The position numbers and the translations under genes are program-made. Below, one piece after another: positions 1 through 9,669 of a stretch of DNA of 64,000 bases (within the stretch, counting starts at the first letter, position 1; each line of letters opens with the position of its first letter). The DNA comes from Holophagae bacterium (lineage in GTDB: Bacteria > Acidobacteriota > Holophagae > Acanthopleuribacterales > Acanthopleuribacteraceae). The DNA is taken from assembly GCA_029263455.1 (NCBI GenBank), contig JAJCXM010000034.1:1-64000 (forward strand). Direction: 5' to 3'. The notes under the pieces are model-generated. The model did no database searches. It was not told the origin of the DNA and was given only the letters and a program-made list of their open reading frames with translations.

Positions 1-843
1 GCTCGGGACGCACCCTTTAATAACAGCTTTGGTCGACTAACCTCTCGCTCCACCATCTGATCCAACATGGGACACCTCCATGCCGATCAGCTTGCCCCAT
101 CTCCAAACCAACCGCCAGATGCACTTCCTCTCCCGCTTACAAAAAACTGTCGTGTGCTAGCTTTAACTTGTTTTCTTAGGCAAGGGTCTCAAAACCATAT
201 CTACTCAGTCGCTAGGCTCAACGAAGATGAACATAAAATCTGATGTCGATTTTTGGTAACGTTGGCATGTTTATGGGTCTTGGGGGCCGTTGATGCCGCT
301 TTCTGATCTGCAACAGCAGCGGACAGAAGTTATCACATTTACCTGGACAATATACCCGCAAAGACTCTGGATTAGCGGATTACAGCATAATAATAGCGGT
401 ACATGGCCAGACGAGCGGTGAAAATTAGCACTATCGTGAGTTAAGGGCTAAGTTGTTTAAAGTGAATGCTTTAAGTGAACGGTCCTTGAGCTAATCGTCT
501 ACACGAAACGTCCGATAAGATAGATTATGTTAACTTGAGGATTTGGCTGGCTGAGACGCATAGATAGCTAAGTGCCCCTCTCTGATAAGTGAATGGCCAT
601 CAGCTGATCCGAATTACGAGGGTCCTCATTAACACCTACGAGCAAATCACCTGCCAACCGCCGTAAACCTAATTGGACTTCGAAGCCCCCATACCGCATT
701 CCGTTCCTACAACCCGGCGCGCGCGCTTACCAATCTGAGTAGACAACGAACCGTCTACAACCAAAAGCTCTTCTGGCAATATACGATCGTGTTTTTTCCA
801 CCGCTCCTATTACAAGGAAGCAGCTAAGATAAGAAACTGAACC
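1..843. other. Gene-free stretch downstream of parB
   Basis: No open frame of convincing length, no tRNA, no obvious terminator hairpin and no cluster of DnaA boxes is visible here, although parAB genes often lie near oriC. A short minus-strand open stretch around 20-150 can be translated but matches nothing I recognise. It may be decayed accessory DNA. Confidence 0.4.
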
Positions 844-1653
844 CTATTCTTCCTTAAGTGAAGCCAGTACGTTTTCCAAGGTATTAATCAGTTCGTCTTT
901 GGAAACTTCACTTCGTTTGAACTTCAATTGGAAACTAAACGTCTTTTGCGGATCCCGAAACCGATAGACATAGGGTTTAAGACGTCGTGTCTTTCGTGTC
1001 TCTTGACGTACTTCACGGCGGTTCGCTCCACGTTCGATTTTTTCAATAAGGGCAAGTTGAGAACGTTCATCGTTCAATTTGGCAATATCAACCAAGGTCG
1101 ATTTGGCCGTAATACCCACCCGATGTACTGCCTCTCTAACTGCCTCTGAAAGTTGAGCTAGCGTCAAAGTCTCGGTCACAGAACTTCGGCTCCTACCAAT
1201 CTTATTGGCCAACTTCTCATGGGTGTAAGAGAAATTGACAAAGAGCGTTTGCAGTCCATCCGCTTCCTCGATGGGATGCAAATCCTTACGTTGAATATTT
1301 TCAACTAAGGCAACTTCGAGAATCTGATTGGGTTCGAGGTTCTTGACAATACAAGGCACTTCTTGCAATCCCGCCTGTTGAGCAGCCAGGTAGCGGCGTT
1401 CCCCCGATATAATTTGGTACATGCGCTCAGTCTTGATGACCAGGATCGGTTCAAGGATGCCGTGTTCCTTGACGGAAGAGGTCAAGGAAGTAAGATCGCC
1501 CATCGCCTTTCGTGGCTGATCGGGATTAGCTTCGATTTGATCGATGGGCAACTTACGACCAACCACTTCGCCTTCCCGAAAAACAAGACTATCTACGTAA
1601 TGAACGTCGTGGCGCATCTTAACGGCTGTAGGTAAACCTCGTCTAGCTGACAC
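844..1653 (-). CDS. parB: ParB/Spo0J-family partition protein
   Basis: 269 aa, GTG start. ParB binds parS centromere sites and works with ParA to segregate the chromosome or replicon. The N-terminal ParB/Srx-like domain (about 35-125) shows the box I region (PDQPRK) and a GERRYLAA motif, close to the canonical GERRxRAA nucleotide-binding box. A helix-turn-helix follows at about 140-175 (YTHEKLANKIGRSRSSV). The C-terminal 50 residues are charged and probably dimerise the protein. The start overlaps the end of parA by 11 bp, so the two are co-transcribed and probably translationally coupled. The HTH and C-terminus differ from the classical Spo0J pattern, so the DNA target may not be the universal parS. 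Family assignment is firm; the target is unknown. Confidence 0.93.
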   Translation of the reverse strand: MSARRGLPTAVKMRHDVHYVDSLVFREGEVVGRKLPIDQIEANPDQPRKAMGDLTSLTSSVKEHGILEPILVIKTERMYQIISGERRYLAAQQAGLQEVPCIVKNLEPNQILEVALVENIQRKDLHPIEEADGLQTLFVNFSYTHEKLANKIGRSRSSVTETLTLAQLSEAVREAVHRVGITAKSTLVDIAKLNDERSQLALIEKIERGANRREVRQETRKTRRLKPYVYRFRDPQKTFSFQLKFKRSEVSKDELINTLENVLASLKEE

Positions 1654-2491
1654 GTTTAAGTACCTCCCTACCCAATTTCATATATTGCTGAGCGCCTGAA
1701 CTCTTTGGCGCAAAGCTAAAAATACTTTCTTTATAGGCAGGCGACTCTTCCAGCCTAACGTTACGCGTGATGACGGTCTGAAAAACTTTGACCCCAAAGA
1801 CTTCTCGAATTTGCGCGAGAATATCCCGACCAAGTACTGTGCGTTTGTCGTACATTGTTACCACGACGCCCATTATTTCCAAGTTGGGATTGGTTCGTCT
1901 TTTAATCTTTTCGACCGTATCCAAAAGATCGTCCGTCCCTTCCATGGCGAAGTAAGACGATTGGATGGGAATAATCAATTGGCTGCTTGCCACCATTGCA
2001 TTGACGGTAAGCAGTCCCAATGTAGGAGGCGTGTCAATAATGACAAAATCAAAATCGGATGCAACCTTAGACAACACATCCTTTAGCCGATACGGCGCCT
2101 CCAGGTCTCCTTGTAACTGTTGTTCAACACGAGCCAGGCTAATATGTGCGGGCGCTAACGTCAATCCTTCTACAGATGTCTGACTAAAAGCCGCACTCAA
2201 GTCTTCAGGGTTGTCACACAGCCAAGCGTAAGTAGACTGTTCTAACTCAACTTCGCCTTGCATGTATGACATCGTCGTGTTGGCCTGCGGGTCCAAATCA
2301 ACCAGCAAAACCTTTCTTTTGGCTAAGGCTAATGCTGACGCTAAGTTAATAGCCGTCGTCGTTTTTCCGACTCCACCCTTTTGATTCGCAATCGTGATAA
2401 TCAAGATTTTCTCCAAAATTGTTTGGGATTTAACGTCTTTTTTGGACCGTTTTGTGGCTAATTTCGCCGCTTTTTTAAACAAAGAAAACAT
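1643..2491 (-). CDS. parA: ParA/Soj-family partition ATPase
   Basis: 282 aa from the ATG. A Walker-type ParA ATPase driving segregation with ParB. The deviant P-loop KGGVGKTT lies at about 38-45, followed by DLDPQAN (Walker A') and VIIDTPPTLGLLT (Walker B). The first 29 residues form a lysine-rich extension not normally present in ParA. A TTG at 2402-2404, preceded by GGAG, would give the usual short N-terminus just before LIITIANQKGG, so the true start is uncertain. A 16-bp palindrome sits 45 bp upstream of the ATG and could serve autoregulation or partition. Confidence 0.93.
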   Translation of the reverse strand: MFSLFKKAAKLATKRSKKDVKSQTILEKILIITIANQKGGVGKTTTAINLASALALAKRKVLLVDLDPQANTTMSYMQGEVELEQSTYAWLCDNPEDLSAAFSQTSVEGLTLAPAHISLARVEQQLQGDLEAPYRLKDVLSKVASDFDFVIIDTPPTLGLLTVNAMVASSQLIIPIQSSYFAMEGTDDLLDTVEKIKRRTNPNLEIMGVVVTMYDKRTVLGRDILAQIREVFGVKVFQTVITRNVRLEESPAYKESIFSFAPKSSGAQQYMKLGREVLKRVS

Positions 2492-2876
2492 GCATAACCT
2501 AACACATCATTTTGTCTAGCTGCAATCTAACCCTTTGTCGGCATGCCGACATATGTTGTAAGTGTTTGAAAATAAACACGTTAACGGGCTTTTTGTTTTT
2601 TGTTTGTACCAAGTCGTTTGCGCCAATGAACGAGAAGGGAAACTCAACCGCTCGACCTAACAACAGCTCGACACGAGGACCCAAATACAAGGCAAACGCA
2701 GACATATCGGCACGATGGAACTAAAGAGGTCGGTCCGATAAATGGCACTAAGGTCGATCTCAGAAAAAGGGGCGATGGCTGGGGACCTGGATCGGCGAAT
2801 TAGCGAGCTCAAATTCCATCAGATGACAACGGGCGAGCGATGAATCGTTTGCCAGCTTAAGAGGAACTCGCATGCC
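2492..2876. other. parA-miaB intergenic region
   Basis: 385 bp between the miaB stop and the parA start, both on the minus strand. Short open frames exist on both strands but have no ribosome-binding site or recognisable product. It must contain the parAB promoter, though no clear -35/-10 pair stands out. Its one striking element is the palindrome at 2536-2551. Confidence 0.5.
2536..2551. promoter_or_regulatory. 16-bp perfect palindrome upstream of parA
   Basis: TGTCGGCATGCCGACA is a perfect inverted repeat without spacer. Its 14-bp core recurs in another intergenic region at 20542-20555. Position and symmetry suggest a dimeric DNA-binding protein site: a non-canonical parS, a parAB operator, or a global regulator site. 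The function is inferred only. Confidence 0.5.
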
Positions 2877-4205
2877 TCAGGATACGCCTAAACGGCCCCT
2901 TAAGGTGTGCACGCCTGCGCCAGTAATGGTAACCGGCAAGGAACGCGAAAAGAGGCTTTCTGGGGCAAGCTCGCCCACATCAAGATGAACCAAAAGGTTA
3001 TCCCGTGTACGACCCGATACGGGGAAGCGTTCGCCTAGCTTAATAGCATCGACGAGAACGCACACCTCTTGGCCAATTCGAGCTTCCATTCTCTGTTTTT
3101 GGATTTCGAGCTGCCTTTTCTGCAGGATCTGCAATCGTTCATGTTTAACGGATTGCGGCACTGGATCACCATGTTTCAGTGCTCCTGTTCCTGGTCGTGG
3201 CGAATACATGAAAGAAAAGATGCGGTCGTAGCCAACTTCCTCTAACAGGGTTACAGTTTCGTTAAATTCTGAATCTAACTCTCCAGGAAAACCAACTATA
3301 AAATCGGATGTTAGGCTACATTGGTTACCTAATATTTCGCGAATCATAGACACCTTTTCCAAGTAGTGGTTGCGGGTGTGCTCGCGTCCCATTCGCTTCA
3401 AAATACGACTGTTTCCGCTTTGCGCAGGCAGGTGAATATTAGTCGCAATTTTGGGGCAGTCGCGGATGGTTTCGATGACGTCGCGGTCAAAGTCTTTGGG
3501 GTGGGGGGAAATGTAGCGGATCACATGCAGCGATTCGATTTCGTTGAGTTGCCTGAGTAGTTCCGCAAACGAGACTGTTGAATAGTAGCTATTGACATTT
3601 TGTCCTAGCAGCTCAATTTCCTTGGTGCCCTGCTCTGCCAGCATGCGGGCTTCAGCAACGATATCAGCGACAGGGCGGGAACGCTCGCGACCTCGAGTAA
3701 AGGGCACGATGCAGTAGGTACAGTAGTTGTCGCAGCCTTCCATGATCGTGATCAGGCCTTTGAGTTTGGCTTTACGGCTAATTTGTTTGACAGGAAAGAG
3801 GTGATTATCCGGGTCCTTATCTACATTAACTTGATGACCTTGCCGTTGTTCGATGCGATCCATCATGTCTGGAAGCGATTTGAGCGCCTGGGTCCCCAAA
3901 ACCAGATCGACATAGGGCGCACGGCTGAAAATTTGAGCCCCTTCTTGTTGTGCCACACAACCGGTGACACCAATGACCATTTCGCCGCCTCTGTTCTGTT
4001 TCATTTGGCGAATCACGCCTAATCTTGAAAAGACCTTTTCGGCTGCTTTTTCGCGAATGGTGCAGGTGTTCAGCAAATAAACATCCGCGTCACTGGCTTC
4101 CTGGGTGACTTCAAAGCCCATCGTCTCTAAAGTCCCCGCCAATTTTTCGCTGTCATGATCGTTCATCTGACAGCCCCACGTTTCGATAAAGTATCTTTTA
4201 CTCAT
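2877..4205 (-). CDS. miaB: tRNA-i6A37 methylthiotransferase MiaB
   Basis: 442 aa, full length. A radical-SAM enzyme that converts i6A to ms2i6A at position 37 of UNN-decoding tRNAs. The N-terminal UPF0004 domain carries three cluster cysteines (ETWGCQMN, NTCTIRE, VTGCVAQ). The radical-SAM CxxxCxxC motif lies in MEGCDNYCTYCIVPFTRG at about 150-165, and a C-terminal TRAM domain ends near residue 440. RGRERSRP and the family-typical HLPAQSGN are also present. It stands alone, about 385 bp upstream of parA on the same strand. Confidence 0.96.
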   Translation of the reverse strand: MSKRYFIETWGCQMNDHDSEKLAGTLETMGFEVTQEASDADVYLLNTCTIREKAAEKVFSRLGVIRQMKQNRGGEMVIGVTGCVAQQEGAQIFSRAPYVDLVLGTQALKSLPDMMDRIEQRQGHQVNVDKDPDNHLFPVKQISRKAKLKGLITIMEGCDNYCTYCIVPFTRGRERSRPVADIVAEARMLAEQGTKEIELLGQNVNSYYSTVSFAELLRQLNEIESLHVIRYISPHPKDFDRDVIETIRDCPKIATNIHLPAQSGNSRILKRMGREHTRNHYLEKVSMIREILGNQCSLTSDFIVGFPGELDSEFNETVTLLEEVGYDRIFSFMYSPRPGTGALKHGDPVPQSVKHERLQILQKRQLEIQKQRMEARIGQEVCVLVDAIKLGERFPVSGRTRDNLLVHLDVGELAPESLFSRSLPVTITGAGVHTLRGRLGVS

Positions 4206-4388
4206 CGCTTGTCTCTCCCGTGACCATTCAAACGGGCCATTACAGCCTATTCTTGGTGTCTCGTCAATTCTAGCTGGCTATTGAAACATAACTGATTGAT
4301 CGATTTTGGCGCAGTCCAAGTTGAGTAAAGACCTTGCTCAATTCGATCTAACCCACAGCCAAAAAAAAGGTTAATTAGACAATCTAGT

Positions 4389-4418
4389 TTGACAATAGTC
4401 CCCTCAATGGCAGATATT
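4389..4418 (+). promoter_or_regulatory. Candidate promoter for the TonB-dependent receptor
   Basis: A perfect -35 hexamer TTGACA (4389-4394) is followed, after 18 nt, by GATATT (4413-4418), a 4/6 match to the -10 consensus. It lies about 80 bp upstream of the receptor start. No Fur-box-like palindrome was noticed beside it. Confidence 0.4.
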
Positions 4419-4495
4419 TAAGACAAATTCAGGAATCATGACATGCAGATTGACAGGGTTGGTTCCTGTTTGAGTGAAATCCGTAGGAGGGATAC

Positions 4496-7390
4496 ATGTA
4501 TATTCGTTGGTTTGCTCTGCTGATCCTTGGCTTCGCGTCGATCGCACTGGCACAACAGACTGGCAGCATCGCAGGTTCGGTCACCAGCAATAATGGTGAA
4601 GTACTACCTGGGGTCACCGTTACCGCAGAATCGGACGTGCTACCACAACCGCGATCCACAGTTAGTAATAGCCTAGGTCGGTACCGGCTCAGCTTACTAC
4701 CGCCAGGTGATTATAAGCTCACCTTCACCTTTACGGGCATGGAGACAGTGAAACGCAATGCACGCGCATTGTTGGATCAGAATTCGACAGTCAACGTGTC
4801 GTTAAGTACGACGGCTGAAGAGACATTGACAGTCACGTCTCAACGAAGCCTTATCGATACGCAGTCAACTGAATTGGCTCAAGCGATTGATTCTGCTACC
4901 TTTGATGCCATTCCTTTGGGTCAAGAATACCGTGACCTGGTTAAATTGGTACCTGGCATTCAGGTTACTCAAGACGGGGTACGCGGACCGAGTGCGGGTG
5001 GCAGCGGTCAAGACAATACCTATAAATTTGACGGGGTTGACGTTACCCTGCCCCTGTTTGGCACCTTATCGGCCGAACCGTCCAACCACGATATTGCCCA
5101 AATATCTATTGTAAAAGGCGGTGCCAAGGCTGTTAATTTTAATCGCTCCGGTGGTTTTTTAATCAACTCTGTGTCCAAGTCGGGTACAAACACCTTTGGC
5201 GGTGAAGTGAGTTACCAAACGCAGCTGGACTCATGGCGCGCTAACGAAAAGCGCCCTCCCACGGGTTTGGAAGGTGAATCCGAATCAACCTGGTTGACCG
5301 CAAGTGTTGGCGGACCGATCGCAAGGGATCGATTGTTCTTTTACGCTTCATATTATGCCCCTGAAAAGGATTTGACTAATCGTACTAATGCGTACGGCGT
5401 TCAACCGGATGGCAAATCAGAGCGCGACGAGTTTTTCGTCAAGTTAACCTTTTCGCCAGTTGAGAATCTCACTCTCAATGCCAGCTACCGCGATTCGAGC
5501 AAAACGTTCTCCAAAGCAAATGTCTTTTCGGTGTCAGCACCCACGGTTACCGCGGGCAATGAAGCAGATCAGACCATTTCAATCTTGGAAGGAAACTGGA
5601 TATTAAATGCCAGTAGTAATCTTACCTTCAAATTCACCGACTACAATCTGGATACGCTTGGTCGGCCTGACAACCTATTAAGTGTCGTACCTAGTAACAG
5701 TCCTGGTGCCCATATCGATTTGGCCAACCTTGACCAAATGGGCTACATCCAATTACCAAATTTTCGCGGTGATGAAGACTATGATGCAGCCGTGAGATCT
5801 ATCATCGAGCGTTACGGCTATTTCGATGAAAACGGTACGCTACAAGGAGGTGGACGCGTCGGCGCCGATTGGTCTATCAACGACCAGGACTTCACGCGCA
5901 CTGAATTTCAAGTCGCTTACAACCATTACTTCACCATGGGCTCAGTCGACCATGATATGCACATCGGATTCCGCTATGCTGAGGACGCTGAAGATCTGAT
6001 TCGGTCCCGCAACGGTTGGGGCATTGTCTCATTCACATCCAATGTAGATGAACTTATCCAAGCGGAATTTCTTCGTAGCGAAGCGCTAGGTGTTGTTCAT
6101 TCCGAGTACGTTTCAGAGAACCTCGAAATCAACGATAACTTCACCATGGGTGATTGGAATTTCAACGTTGGATTTATGTTGAGTCACGACGAGTTATACG
6201 GCCAGGACCTTGCTGAAGATGAGTCGGCCGTTAGCGGCTATCGCGTATCGATCGGCAGTAAATACGAAATGTATGACATTGGCTGGGGCGACATGATTCA
6301 ACCCAGGTTTGGTGCTGTATGGAATTACAACGATACCGACACATTGCAGGCCAGTATGGCTTGGTACAATCCGCCAGCCACCTCCCTTCCCCGTGCGGCA
6401 TCCTGGGCGCGCAACTACAATAACTTGCGTACGCGTGTTTGGTTTGATGCCAATGGTGACTTTGTGCGCACGCAAGACGTGAGCTCCTCTTCCGGAAAAT
6501 TCTTTCAACCAGACATGACGCCCAGACGCACCGAAGAATATGTCGTGGCATGGAACAAGGCGCTTCAGGGTGATTGGACGTTCAAAGCAAGTGCCAGACA
6601 CCGTTATGCCCATCATTTTTGGGAAGATACCAACAATAATGCGCGCACCGCATTTGCACAAACATCCCAAGGTGAAGATCCAGCCGACATCATTGCTCGG
6701 GGCCTCTACATCCCTGAACTTGATGCTTATCGAGATGAGGTTGGTGGTTCTAGTTACGTGATTGCTGAACTTGATGGTGTCTTCACGCGCTACTACGAAG
6801 CTAACTTCGACATTGAGAAACAAACGGAAAGTTTTTACCTCAAAGGTAGCTACACATGGAGCCACTACTACGGTAATTTTGATCAAGACAATACAACAGC
6901 AGATAACGATCAGAATATCTTTATTGGTTCTTCTAATTATGCGGATGGCGTGGGTCGCCAAGCCTGGGACTATAAGTACGGCAACTTGGCTGGTGATCGT
7001 CGTCATATGTTGAAGCTTTATGGTTCGTATTTGATGCCATGGGGATCGCGATTAGGTGCCTTTGCCTTTTATCAGGACGGTCAGCCTTGGGAAACATGGG
7101 ATGTAGAGGTTTACCGTGAATATACGGGCAGCTCAAGTTCCACTATTCGTTTCGCAGAACCGGCGGGATCGAGGCGATCATCGGATCATTATCAAATCGA
7201 CTTCAGCATGACCCATGACTTCAAAATCGCCAATCGCTATACACTTCAACTAGACTTAGACGTCTTCAACCTCTTTGACAAGCAAACGGGTTATTCAATA
7301 GACCCTTATGCTAGCGATTCCACTTACGGACAACCGCGCAAGTTTTGGGAGCCTAGGCGCTTCCAGTTCGCCTTGCGGTTCCGTTTCTAG
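4496..7390 (+). CDS. Oar-like TonB-dependent receptor with carboxypeptidase-regulatory domain
   Basis: 964 aa. An outer-membrane beta-barrel for TonB-energised uptake, or an Oar-type adhesion/secretion protein; substrate unknown. The signal peptide is residues 1-19 (cut after IALA). A CarboxypepD_reg beta-sandwich covers about 22-105 (GSIAGSVTSNNGEVLPGVTV). A plug-like domain spans about 125-235 (IPLGQEYRDLVKLVPGIQV, KFDGVDVTLP). A long barrel follows, ending in the outer-membrane signature FALRFRF with a terminal Phe. The start is supported by a GGAGG-type site at 4484-4490. No TonB/ExbBD or degradative genes adjoin, so the substrate cannot be inferred from context. Confidence 0.92.
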   Translation: MYIRWFALLILGFASIALAQQTGSIAGSVTSNNGEVLPGVTVTAESDVLPQPRSTVSNSLGRYRLSLLPPGDYKLTFTFTGMETVKRNARALLDQNSTVNVSLSTTAEETLTVTSQRSLIDTQSTELAQAIDSATFDAIPLGQEYRDLVKLVPGIQVTQDGVRGPSAGGSGQDNTYKFDGVDVTLPLFGTLSAEPSNHDIAQISIVKGGAKAVNFNRSGGFLINSVSKSGTNTFGGEVSYQTQLDSWRANEKRPPTGLEGESESTWLTASVGGPIARDRLFFYASYYAPEKDLTNRTNAYGVQPDGKSERDEFFVKLTFSPVENLTLNASYRDSSKTFSKANVFSVSAPTVTAGNEADQTISILEGNWILNASSNLTFKFTDYNLDTLGRPDNLLSVVPSNSPGAHIDLANLDQMGYIQLPNFRGDEDYDAAVRSIIERYGYFDENGTLQGGGRVGADWSINDQDFTRTEFQVAYNHYFTMGSVDHDMHIGFRYAEDAEDLIRSRNGWGIVSFTSNVDELIQAEFLRSEALGVVHSEYVSENLEINDNFTMGDWNFNVGFMLSHDELYGQDLAEDESAVSGYRVSIGSKYEMYDIGWGDMIQPRFGAVWNYNDTDTLQASMAWYNPPATSLPRAASWARNYNNLRTRVWFDANGDFVRTQDVSSSSGKFFQPDMTPRRTEEYVVAWNKALQGDWTFKASARHRYAHHFWEDTNNNARTAFAQTSQGEDPADIIARGLYIPELDAYRDEVGGSSYVIAELDGVFTRYYEANFDIEKQTESFYLKGSYTWSHYYGNFDQDNTTADNDQNIFIGSSNYADGVGRQAWDYKYGNLAGDRRHMLKLYGSYLMPWGSRLGAFAFYQDGQPWETWDVEVYREYTGSSSSTIRFAEPAGSRRSSDHYQIDFSMTHDFKIANRYTLQLDLDVFNLFDKQTGYSIDPYASDSTYGQPRKFWEPRRFQFALRFRF

Positions 7391-7410
7391 GCTTTAATCA
7401 CGCCAACCTA

Positions 7411-7440
7411 AAAAGGGCCACCGGCAAGGTGGCCCTTTTT
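7411..7440 (+). terminator. Rho-independent terminator after the TonB-dependent receptor
   Basis: A 12-bp stem AAAAGGGCCACC/GGTGGCCCTTTT with a 5-nt loop, followed by T residues. The stem has A residues on its left side, so it can also terminate minus-strand transcription from the convergent gene ending at 7513. Confidence 0.9.
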
Positions 7441-7512
7441 GTTTGTATGCACCTTTTCTTGTGCGCAGATCCGGCCCTTGTTTATTGATAACTGGTTCAA
7501 AAAAAGACTCTA

Positions 7513-9495
7513 TTACCGGACTTTATCTCGAAATAAAGGATCATTGTTGATGGCCTTCAATAATTGAGGCGATGCGCCTGAGCGGGCACGGTCGAACCAC
7601 ATATCTACATCAGCATTGCCTGTAATTACGGCAACTTGTGCCCTGCGATAGCAGGCAACCCAATACAGCGGGTGGTTTGGGTCCATGGTCTCAAATATGC
7701 GACCTGCTTCATCGAAACGCTCAAGCGCAAGTAAAGCGTCACCGTAGTCCATTTGGTGCTTAAAGTCCGATCCGAGCATGGAGCTAGCTCGAGCAAAGGC
7801 CTCGCAGGCAGATGTGTAATCCTTAACCTGAACAGAGAGCAATGCCCACTTAAGCACAAGACTAGTGTTATCGCTCATTCGGCCTAGGCGTCCGAGTGCG
7901 CGTTTGGCATCCTCTAGCCTGCCCGTCGCTTCAAAAGCCTGCGCAAGTGCCTGTAAGGCGAGGTTTTGGGGCGGTTGTGTATCAGCAAAGGGCTGCAATA
8001 GCTCAATTGTCTCCGCCCATCGCTTAAAGCGGGCGCAATGCAATCCGTAGTACAGCTTCAAATCTGAATCATTTGACACCAGTCGCGCACTTCTTTGAAA
8101 CTCCTGATCGGCCTCTTGAACGCGGTCCAGGAACGAATAACACACGGCTAATCGCAATGCCACCGATGGGTTATTGGGGTCTTTTAGTTTGAGTTCTTCG
8201 AACTTGATCGCTGCTTCATCATAAGCGTGATTGGCAAAGCGGTCAGATGCTTCGTCCAATAGAGGGAGTAAGTGGACTTGATCGTAAGGATGAGGACGTT
8301 CTTCGTCGTCAACAGAAGATCCAGTTGCAAAAGATGTGTAGCCTAGACTTGCTAGATTTTCCCGGGCCGCATCATCCAATGCAATAGAGCTATCTTCCTG
8401 TTGGCCAACGGGATAATTCGCCAACAGGGAGCGCGCTTCTTCATTAATCTCATCACGCTCTGGAATTGACGCCTCGCTCAGTGCTAGCGTTTGCCAGCCA
8501 CGGAAATCCGAACTAGAGATCCACTTTTGAGAACTGTTTTGAGCACTTACGAGCGGTGCCCAGCCGAATTGAAAGTAAGGTTGCAATGCCTCACTGAACA
8601 CCCAGTCTTCACAAAAACCGCGTGCCTCAAACTGGCCTTTTGAAAGACTAAGCACGATGTCAAAAACGCGGCGTGTGCTAAGCGCTTCGTCAACTACTTG
8701 GCCTTGACCCCATGACGACCAAACCAAACATGGCGTTCGAATGGTGGCTTCCGTTAGTAGTGATCCGTGAGTTTGCTCGCCTCCCTTCCCTAAACCTTCG
8801 CCATGATCAGGTACGACGACGATTGCTTTGCTTTGGTCATCAAAACGTGCGCGGAACGCGGTCAAAACTCTACCCAAATGCTTGTCCACAAAAGCTATTT
8901 CGCTTTCATAGCCGCCTAAATTGGGAAATTCTGCGTGTTGTTTGTAGGGATGATGGGCGTCAAAGAAATGTACCCAAATCAAGTGAGGCCGACTTGGGTC
9001 GACATTTTGCAAATAGGCAATCACCTTGTCTGCCGTGACGTTAGCCGTTTGCTCCTGAGAAAGAGGCTGATCGTAATGATCAAATCCTCTCTTCAATCCA
9101 AATTCGCCTTGTAATGGGTAAGCCGACACAAAGGCGGCCGATCGATAGTCTGGCAGTGATTCCCCCAATAATGGCAGATCGGCTGATAGGTATCGGCCAT
9201 TTTCGTGAACGCCATGCTGGTGAGGATAGGTTCCCGACAACATCGATGTATGGGACGCAAGCGTCGTAGGTACGGTGGAATAGGCGCGTCGGTAGACACA
9301 CGCCTGCTGCGCTAACTCATTGAGATGGGGCGTCAACTCAATAAAATCCTTGTTAATGAAGCCCAATCGATCAAAACGCGTCGTATCCAGCGTCACCAGT
9401 AGTATTTGAGGGCGACTTGTCCCAGAGTCCGGAATACAAGAGCCACATTGCACACAGAGCAATACACATAACAAAATGTATGGGGATGAACGCAT
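7513..9495 (-). CDS. Sulfatase-like alkaline-phosphatase-superfamily protein with C-terminal TPR repeats
   Basis: 660 aa from the ATG at 9493-9495, chosen because a lipoprotein-like signal (hydrophobic run, Cys near residue 20) begins there. Residues about 28-330 are an alkaline-phosphatase/sulfatase fold: metal ligands in LVTLDTTR (D37), a nucleophile region at 76-89 and a DHGEGLG metal motif. The sulfatase CxPSR motif is replaced by T78-L-A-S-H, so Thr rather than formylglycine is the expected nucleophile; hydrolysis or transfer of a phosphate-type ester is as likely as sulfate release. From about 440 onward there are TPR repeats (DEAAIKFEELKLKDP, RLEDAKRAL). Substrate unknown. The 5' end is divergent from lysA. 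Confidence 0.85.
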   Translation of the reverse strand: MRSSPYILLCVLLCVQCGSCIPDSGTSRPQILLVTLDTTRFDRLGFINKDFIELTPHLNELAQQACVYRRAYSTVPTTLASHTSMLSGTYPHQHGVHENGRYLSADLPLLGESLPDYRSAAFVSAYPLQGEFGLKRGFDHYDQPLSQEQTANVTADKVIAYLQNVDPSRPHLIWVHFFDAHHPYKQHAEFPNLGGYESEIAFVDKHLGRVLTAFRARFDDQSKAIVVVPDHGEGLGKGGEQTHGSLLTEATIRTPCLVWSSWGQGQVVDEALSTRRVFDIVLSLSKGQFEARGFCEDWVFSEALQPYFQFGWAPLVSAQNSSQKWISSSDFRGWQTLALSEASIPERDEINEEARSLLANYPVGQQEDSSIALDDAARENLASLGYTSFATGSSVDDEERPHPYDQVHLLPLLDEASDRFANHAYDEAAIKFEELKLKDPNNPSVALRLAVCYSFLDRVQEADQEFQRSARLVSNDSDLKLYYGLHCARFKRWAETIELLQPFADTQPPQNLALQALAQAFEATGRLEDAKRALGRLGRMSDNTSLVLKWALLSVQVKDYTSACEAFARASSMLGSDFKHQMDYGDALLALERFDEAGRIFETMDPNHPLYWVACYRRAQVAVITGNADVDMWFDRARSGASPQLLKAINNDPLFRDKVR

Positions 9496-9669
9496 CGAGA
9501 AGAATCGCCTTCCGGTTTCGTGACTCGCAGTAGGGTCAGTAAACATGGCCCGCATACCAAGCATATCAATTCGACCAGCGATTGCGAAGCCAACACAGCT
9601 TGTTTTTGCGGCGCTCGACAAGCCTCCCGCTTTTGCCTAAGATGCCTTAAACCAGTGACGGAGGCGAAT

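Noticed and set aside
1-843. Chromosomal origin near parAB
   Set aside because: No cluster of TTATCCACA-type DnaA boxes, no dnaA or dnaN, and no clear AT-rich unwinding element were found.
6194-7006. 270-codon open frame antisense to the TonB-dependent receptor
   Set aside because: It is a shadow of the well-supported barrel-coding frame and shows no family or ribosome-binding site.
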